Positions 60,302-64,000 of a DNA stretch of 64,000 nucleotides are shown here, piece after piece. The stretch spans positions 99,762 through 163,761 of the forward strand of contig NZ_FUYE01000015.1 of the NCBI RefSeq assembly GCF_900167535.1, in the 5' to 3' direction. Each line of letters opens with the position of its first letter. Positions within the stretch are counted from its first letter, which is position 1. The stretch comes from Prosthecobacter debontii. GTDB lineage: Bacteria > Verrucomicrobiota > Verrucomicrobiia > Verrucomicrobiales > Verrucomicrobiaceae. A program made the translations under genes and the position numbers. The notes under the pieces were generated by a model. That model was given only the letters and a program-made list of their open reading frames with translations. It was not told the DNA's origin and did not search any database.

Positions 60302-61672
60302 TCACTTAAACACGCGCTTGAGCACGGCTTTTTCTTCGGGGGTAAGGGTGTCCCGCCAGACCTGTTCGCCACCTTGACCTGTATTCGTGGTGTTGCCCGC
60401 GGAGGTCGGGCCTTGAAAGGTCTTGTCCACGTCGTGCTTGCCGTCTTTCAGGCCGAGTTGAGTGCTCAGTTGGACGCGGCTGAGGTCGGGATTGGAGACG
60501 GCCTCGGTGTTTTGGGTGCCGAAGTCGTTTTCTTCATCAGAAAGTGTCAGGGGGGCGCTGCCTGGGCCGCGTGAGATGCCGCCTTCGCCAGGTTGGTCGC
60601 CTTCACCTTCACCCTCACCAGGGCTGTTGCCTTGACCTTGCTTGAGGCGACCGAGCATCTCGGCGAGCTCATCGTCAGCACCCTCGCCATCGCCAAGGAA
60701 ACCGGGATTTGAGCCCATGCTGCCGCTCTGCTGGGCCCCTTGTTTGAGGGTCTCACGGAGTTGATCGAGTTGCTCCTTGGAGAGACCGGAGAGGTTCTGG
60801 GGGTCGAGTGATTTCAGCTCTTTGAGGAGATCAGGATGCAGCTCCAAGCCATTGGTTTGCAGGTCCTTGAGAGCCTCGCTCATGTCCTGGAGGAGTTGGT
60901 CACGGGTGGCGGGGCTGAGCTGGCTGGCGTAGTTTTGCAGGCCATTGAGACTGCGCTCGATGCGGCTGAGGTTCTGCGAGAGACGGGCCATGTCACGCTG
61001 GAGTTGCTCCTTCAGCGTGTCGCTGGCGTGGAGGCTGTCATGGCTGAACCACTGCTCGGGAGATTGCTCACGCAGTTCAGCGATTTTGGCCGCTTGCTCG
61101 GCTTTTTCTTCGGGAGTGATGAGCTTTTCATCCTCCAGTTGGCTGAGCCATTCCTCCATCTGCTGCCAGGACTGGGGCTCAGCTTGCGGTCGGCTGGCGA
61201 TGAGGGCGGGTGAGATGGGCAAATGGAAGGCGAGTAGCAGCAAGGCTAGACTGATGAGCCAGGGGGTGCAAAGCTGCCGCCAACGCCACTGCCATCCATC
61301 CTGAACATGCGGCGGGATCTCCGGCCAGCGTCCCTGCCCGAGGTGGGCAACGGAAAGCGCATTGTGCAGATGCAGCTCAGATTCCAGTCGCACGAGGGCT
61401 TGAGGCAGGTGGATGAACCGATGACGAATCTGGAGATAGGCGGCGAGGCTGAGGATGAGGAGCAGGGGGAGCAATGCAGGCCAATAAGGGCTGGCGGAAA
61501 CCCCGCTGGGTTGGTTTCTCCACCAGAGCACGACAGTGAAAAGAATGACGCTGCTGGCGATGAGCCAAGGGTTGAGTGCCTGAAGCCACCAGCCGAGATT
61601 CACCTTCCGCGCGGTGCGGCGGGCGAGTTTTCGCCATTGGCTGGAGAGCACGGCCTGATCGTTCATCACCAT
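60302..61672 (-). CDS. Membrane protein with coiled coil and Gly-rich C-terminal region
   Basis: 456 residues from ATG 61672 (alternative 61666). Two hydrophobic helices close to the N-terminus (ASSVILFTVVLWWRNQPSGV, WPALLPLLLILSLAAYLQIR) and another near residue 145 (LISLALLLLAFHLPISPALI). A long helical, coiled-coil region follows (EEKAEQAAKIAELREQ, RDMARLSQNL-like). The last third is Gly/Asp-rich and ends EEKAVLKRVFK. This architecture resembles membrane partners of MoxR/VWA clusters in Planctomycetes and Verrucomicrobia, but I cannot name it. Confidence 0.75.
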   Translation of the reverse strand: MVMNDQAVLSSQWRKLARRTARKVNLGWWLQALNPWLIASSVILFTVVLWWRNQPSGVSASPYWPALLPLLLILSLAAYLQIRHRFIHLPQALVRLESELHLHNALSVAHLGQGRWPEIPPHVQDGWQWRWRQLCTPWLISLALLLLAFHLPISPALIASRPQAEPQSWQQMEEWLSQLEDEKLITPEEKAEQAAKIAELREQSPEQWFSHDSLHASDTLKEQLQRDMARLSQNLSRIERSLNGLQNYASQLSPATRDQLLQDMSEALKDLQTNGLELHPDLLKELKSLDPQNLSGLSKEQLDQLRETLKQGAQQSGSMGSNPGFLGDGEGADDELAEMLGRLKQGQGNSPGEGEGEGDQPGEGGISRGPGSAPLTLSDEENDFGTQNTEAVSNPDLSRVQLSTQLGLKDGKHDVDKTFQGPTSAGNTTNTGQGGEQVWRDTLTPEEKAVLKRVFK

Positions 61673-61802
61673 GCATGATACGGAGGAAAGTGCAGGCCGC
61701 CAAGAGAGGGACGAAGTTTCTTTTCAGGCTGCCTATGAATTTCTTCGATTTTGTGACAAGGCCGGGCATAGACTTAGCTCCTAGTCACTGTTTAAAAGAC
61801 GA

Positions 61803-63626
61803 ATGCCAGATGATGCACAGTCCGCACCCGGAAAGGAAGGCCCACAGGATGGGCCTTTAGATGGGGCGTTGTTTCCAACGCTGGAGGAATTGGGCGCGCT
61901 GCTGCCGCAGTATGAGATGCAGCGGATCATTGGCATCGGCGGTATGGGCGCCGTTTATCTGGCCCGGCAGTCGCACCTGGAGCGCTGGGTAGCGCTGAAG
62001 GTGCTGCCAGTGGCGGCTGCGGCCAATCCGGCGGACGCAGAGAGATTCAATGCCGAGGCCCGCTCCATGGCGCGGCTCTCCCATCCCCACATCGTGGCGG
62101 TGTTTGAGTTTGGCCAGACTTCCGCCGGGCATCTGTATCTGGCCATGGAGTATGTGGACGGACCCGACCTACACATGCGGACGCTGGCGGGGGAGATCAC
62201 ACCGGAACGAGCCCGGCATGTGATGATCCAGCTCTGTGAGGCCCTGCACTATGCGCACACGCAGGGGGTGATCCATCGCGACATCAAGCCTGCCAATGTG
62301 CTGACGACTTCTGACTGGCAAGTGAAGGTGGTGGACTTCGGTCTGGCTCGTGATCTGGCCTATGCAGAGCGTGCGGAGACGGAGGAATACGGCACGCCTG
62401 AATACACGGCACCGGAGAGATTGATCGTGGGTCAGCCTACGGATCATCGTGCGGATATTTATTCACTGGGGGTCGTGATCCATGAGCTGCTCACCGGCAA
62501 GACACCCCGTGCTGCGGGAGCCCAAGCGGGCATGGGCATTCCACCCGAGTTTGCCGGGGTGCTCTCGAAGTGTCTGATGAGAGACCCTGCTCGGCGTTAT
62601 CAGTCAGCACAAGAGGTGCGTCAGGCGATCCTTACCGCCACCACTCCGGCGAAAACGCAGGAAGTGCCTGCGCCTCCCAGGCCGCCCACGGTTCGGCGCA
62701 TGCCTCCGAGTGGGCCTCGTCCGCCCGCCCACGCTTTGACCCGCTCGCCCGCCAAAAATAACGCGATGGGTTATGCTGTGGCCTGCATCCTCATCGTTCT
62801 GCTATTGGGGCTGCTGGTGTGGCGGGATCACTTTAGCCATACCCCGCCAACCAGGGAAAAGAAAAGACCCGTAGCTGAAAAAGTGCAGGACGCACCCCCG
62901 AATATCGCTCAACCAGACTCGTCTAAGCCAGACCTCTCGGGTGAAAAGCCCGGGAACTCTGAGCCGCTTCCGACACGCCTGTCAGAAATTCCTAGTGACA
63001 TGGAGTCTAACAAGGTGGTATCAGAAACCGTTAAATCCGTGCCGTCACCAATGAACAAAGCCATTCCTACCGCCCTCGCGCTTGCTGCTACGACCGCCAC
63101 CGCTTTCAGCGTGGACTATAAGACTCAGATTGAGCCTATTTTCAGAACGAAATGCTATGCTTGTCATAATGCGGCGAAAGGCAAGACGAAGGGGGATCTG
63201 GCCCTGGACCCCGACAAGCTTTCCAGCGTCATTGGTCCCGGCCAGCACATCGTCCCAGGCGAGCCTGCGAAGAGCACGATGCTGAATGTCTGCAAGCTGC
63301 CAGACGATGACTCCGATGTGATGCCGCCGAAGGGGAAAAACCGACTGACGGAGGCGGAACTTCTGACCTTTGAAAACTGGATCAAGGAAGGTGCCAGCCT
63401 CACTGGCGGTGCTGCCCCAGCGCCCGCCGTAGCTACTACCCCAGCACCTGCGGCCGGTCCTCAGAGCTGGACCAGCAGCGATGGCAAAGTGGTGCAGGCC
63501 AACTTTGTTTCACTCCAGGGCGATCTCATTACGTTGAAAACCGCGGATGGGAAGACCTTCACCTTTCCTCTGAGCCGCCTTTCGGCTGAAAGCCAAGCCC
63601 AAGCTAAAGCGGCTGCGGGCATGTAA
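61803..63626 (+). CDS. Ser/Thr kinase fused to cytochrome c (PSCyt1-type) and SHD1 domain
   Basis: 607 residues. Kinase domain first: glycine loop GIGGMGAVYLA, Lys66 in VALKVLP, HRDIKPAN at 158-165, DFG at 178-180. A transmembrane helix follows at about 323-340 (GYAVACILIVLLLGLLVW). After a linker, residues from 417 (MNKAIPTALALAATTATAFS) look like an independent signal peptide, followed by a heme motif CYACH at 451-455, the PSCyt1 tail (MPPKGKNRLTEAELLTFENW) and an SHD1-like domain (KVVQANFVSLQGDLITLKTA). Either a true fusion or a second in-frame product. Confidence 0.85.
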   Translation: MPDDAQSAPGKEGPQDGPLDGALFPTLEELGALLPQYEMQRIIGIGGMGAVYLARQSHLERWVALKVLPVAAAANPADAERFNAEARSMARLSHPHIVAVFEFGQTSAGHLYLAMEYVDGPDLHMRTLAGEITPERARHVMIQLCEALHYAHTQGVIHRDIKPANVLTTSDWQVKVVDFGLARDLAYAERAETEEYGTPEYTAPERLIVGQPTDHRADIYSLGVVIHELLTGKTPRAAGAQAGMGIPPEFAGVLSKCLMRDPARRYQSAQEVRQAILTATTPAKTQEVPAPPRPPTVRRMPPSGPRPPAHALTRSPAKNNAMGYAVACILIVLLLGLLVWRDHFSHTPPTREKKRPVAEKVQDAPPNIAQPDSSKPDLSGEKPGNSEPLPTRLSEIPSDMESNKVVSETVKSVPSPMNKAIPTALALAATTATAFSVDYKTQIEPIFRTKCYACHNAAKGKTKGDLALDPDKLSSVIGPGQHIVPGEPAKSTMLNVCKLPDDDSDVMPPKGKNRLTEAELLTFENWIKEGASLTGGAAPAPAVATTPAPAAGPQSWTSSDGKVVQANFVSLQGDLITLKTADGKTFTFPLSRLSAESQAQAKAAAGM

Positions 63627-63676
63627 GGCGAGTTTGATCGACTTCAATGGATGACCGAACTTAAACTTGCATCACC

Positions 63677-63810
63677 ATGGGTTTACTTTCGGTCATCAAA
63701 GCGAAGCTCGGAACGATGATTTTGGGCAAGTTGATCACGGGCCTCGGCGCGCTTCCTAACGATCTTGATGGCAATAAGATATCGTTTTCTATTCGGCAGT
63801 ATCGAGGTCT
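63677..63810 (+). pseudogene. Truncated small hypothetical gene at insertion-element boundary
   Basis: A frame from ATG 63677 encodes 44 residues (MGLLSVIKAKLGTMILGKLI...) until it meets a TA dinucleotide at 63810-63811, after which sequence belongs to an IS630-type element on the other strand. The open frame continues a further 110 bases, but that part is antisense to transposase. It looks like the 5' end of a gene cut by the insertion. No family recognised. Confidence 0.4.
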
Positions 63811-63811
63811 A

Positions 63812-64000
63812 GTGGGCTGTCAGACAAGTTCCCTGCATAAATATTGGACCGTTCCGAGGATTAAATCAGCCGAGGCAGTCCAAGTGAAAGGCTTGGGCTT
63901 TCTACTGTGCTCCACTAGATAGTCACGGAGGGCCTGCTCTAGTTGAGCCACGCTACGCTGTGAAAGCTGCTGCGACGCAGCTTGCGCATCGTCAAATCGG
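63812..64000 (-). mobile_element. IS630-family insertion sequence, one end only
   Basis: The element begins just after a TA dinucleotide, the IS630 target, with GTGGGCTGTCAGACAAG as its outer end and a transposase C-terminus reading inwards. Its other end lies outside the window, so size and second terminal repeat cannot be checked. Confidence 0.6.
63820..64000 (-). CDS. IS630-family transposase, C-terminal part only
   Basis: Sixty residues of the minus strand are visible and end at TGA 63822-63820. The segment VAQLEQALRDYLVEHSRKPK followed by PFTWTASADLILGTVQYLC matches the conserved end of IS630-type DDE transposases (a YLxxHNxxPKPFxWTxxAD pattern). The start and the catalytic DDE residues are beyond the window edge. 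Confidence 0.8.
   Translation of the reverse strand, partial: RFDDAQAASQQLSQRSVAQLEQALRDYLVEHSRKPKPFTWTASADLILGTVQYLCRELV

Noticed and set aside
1..64000. CRISPR array, rRNA operon, prophage or integrative element
   Set aside because: No regularly spaced direct repeats, rRNA sequence, integrase or phage structural genes were seen.

Overview
The window looks like chromosomal DNA from a Verrucomicrobiota bacterium, most likely Verrucomicrobiaceae (Prosthecobacter/Verrucomicrobium-like). The evidence is the combination of a PSD1-type secreted cytochrome (DUF1549/DUF1553) with a DUF1501 partner, a ThuA-like protein, a PEP-CTERM protein, a Ser/Thr kinase joined to a planctomycete-type cytochrome c domain, an ECF sigma factor paired with a VWA protein, moderately high GC, and frequent lack of clear Shine-Dalgarno sequences. 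Gene density is high and most of the content is housekeeping. This placement is inferred from gene content only.

Layout, left to right. 1-6.2 kb: dnaX (cut by the window edge), a lipoprotein overlapping moeA, sixA-like phosphatase, rpsN, an FmdB zinc ribbon, a CorC/HlyC-type membrane protein and gmk. 6.3-13.5 kb: a zinc-type dehydrogenase divergent from an IclR regulator with three near-identical operator-like sites, then a large PSD1 cytochrome and a DUF1501 protein. 13.6-20.5 kb (minus strand): ferritin, then a run consisting of an arginyltransferase-like GNAT, a DUF4178 zinc-ribbon protein, a tiny Gly/Ser-tailed protein, DUF350, a membrane-anchored aminopropyltransferase-like protein and a flavin amine-oxidase-like protein. 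This run is the best candidate for a poorly described system. 20.7-22.5 kb: an orphan histidine kinase and a GlsB/YeaQ protein. 22.6-27.6 kb: pstC-pstA-pstB with very large periplasmic extensions and no pstS.

27.9-35.8 kb: superoxide dismutase with a strong terminator, a PQQ-type propeller, tRNA-Arg(ACG), two small membrane or YidB-type proteins, an FtsX-type ABC exporter pair, glcF, and a TlpA-like redoxin. 35.8-43.3 kb: a PEP-CTERM CAP-like protein, mnmA, the feoA-feoB-small Cys-rich protein operon, an orphan potC, and a DUF5069-sterol desaturase pair. 43.0-51.4 kb (minus strand): Trm112, moeB, purF, DUF502, sucB, sucA. 51.5-56.3 kb: cinA, a Gdx/SugE exporter preceded by a guanidine-II riboswitch, ThuA, trxA, mazG and an ElyC/YdcF protein. 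56.4-64 kb: ECF sigma factor with VWA protein, a NUDIX-like hydrolase, a REPIN-like palindrome, a coiled-coil membrane protein, the kinase-cytochrome fusion, and an IS630-family transposase end that appears to interrupt a small gene at the right edge.

Functional themes: iron handling (ferritin, Feo, SOD), phosphate uptake, guanidine export under riboswitch control, molybdenum cofactor (moeA, moeB far apart), TCA cycle (sucAB), and cell-surface cytochrome/DUF1501 proteins of unknown substrate.
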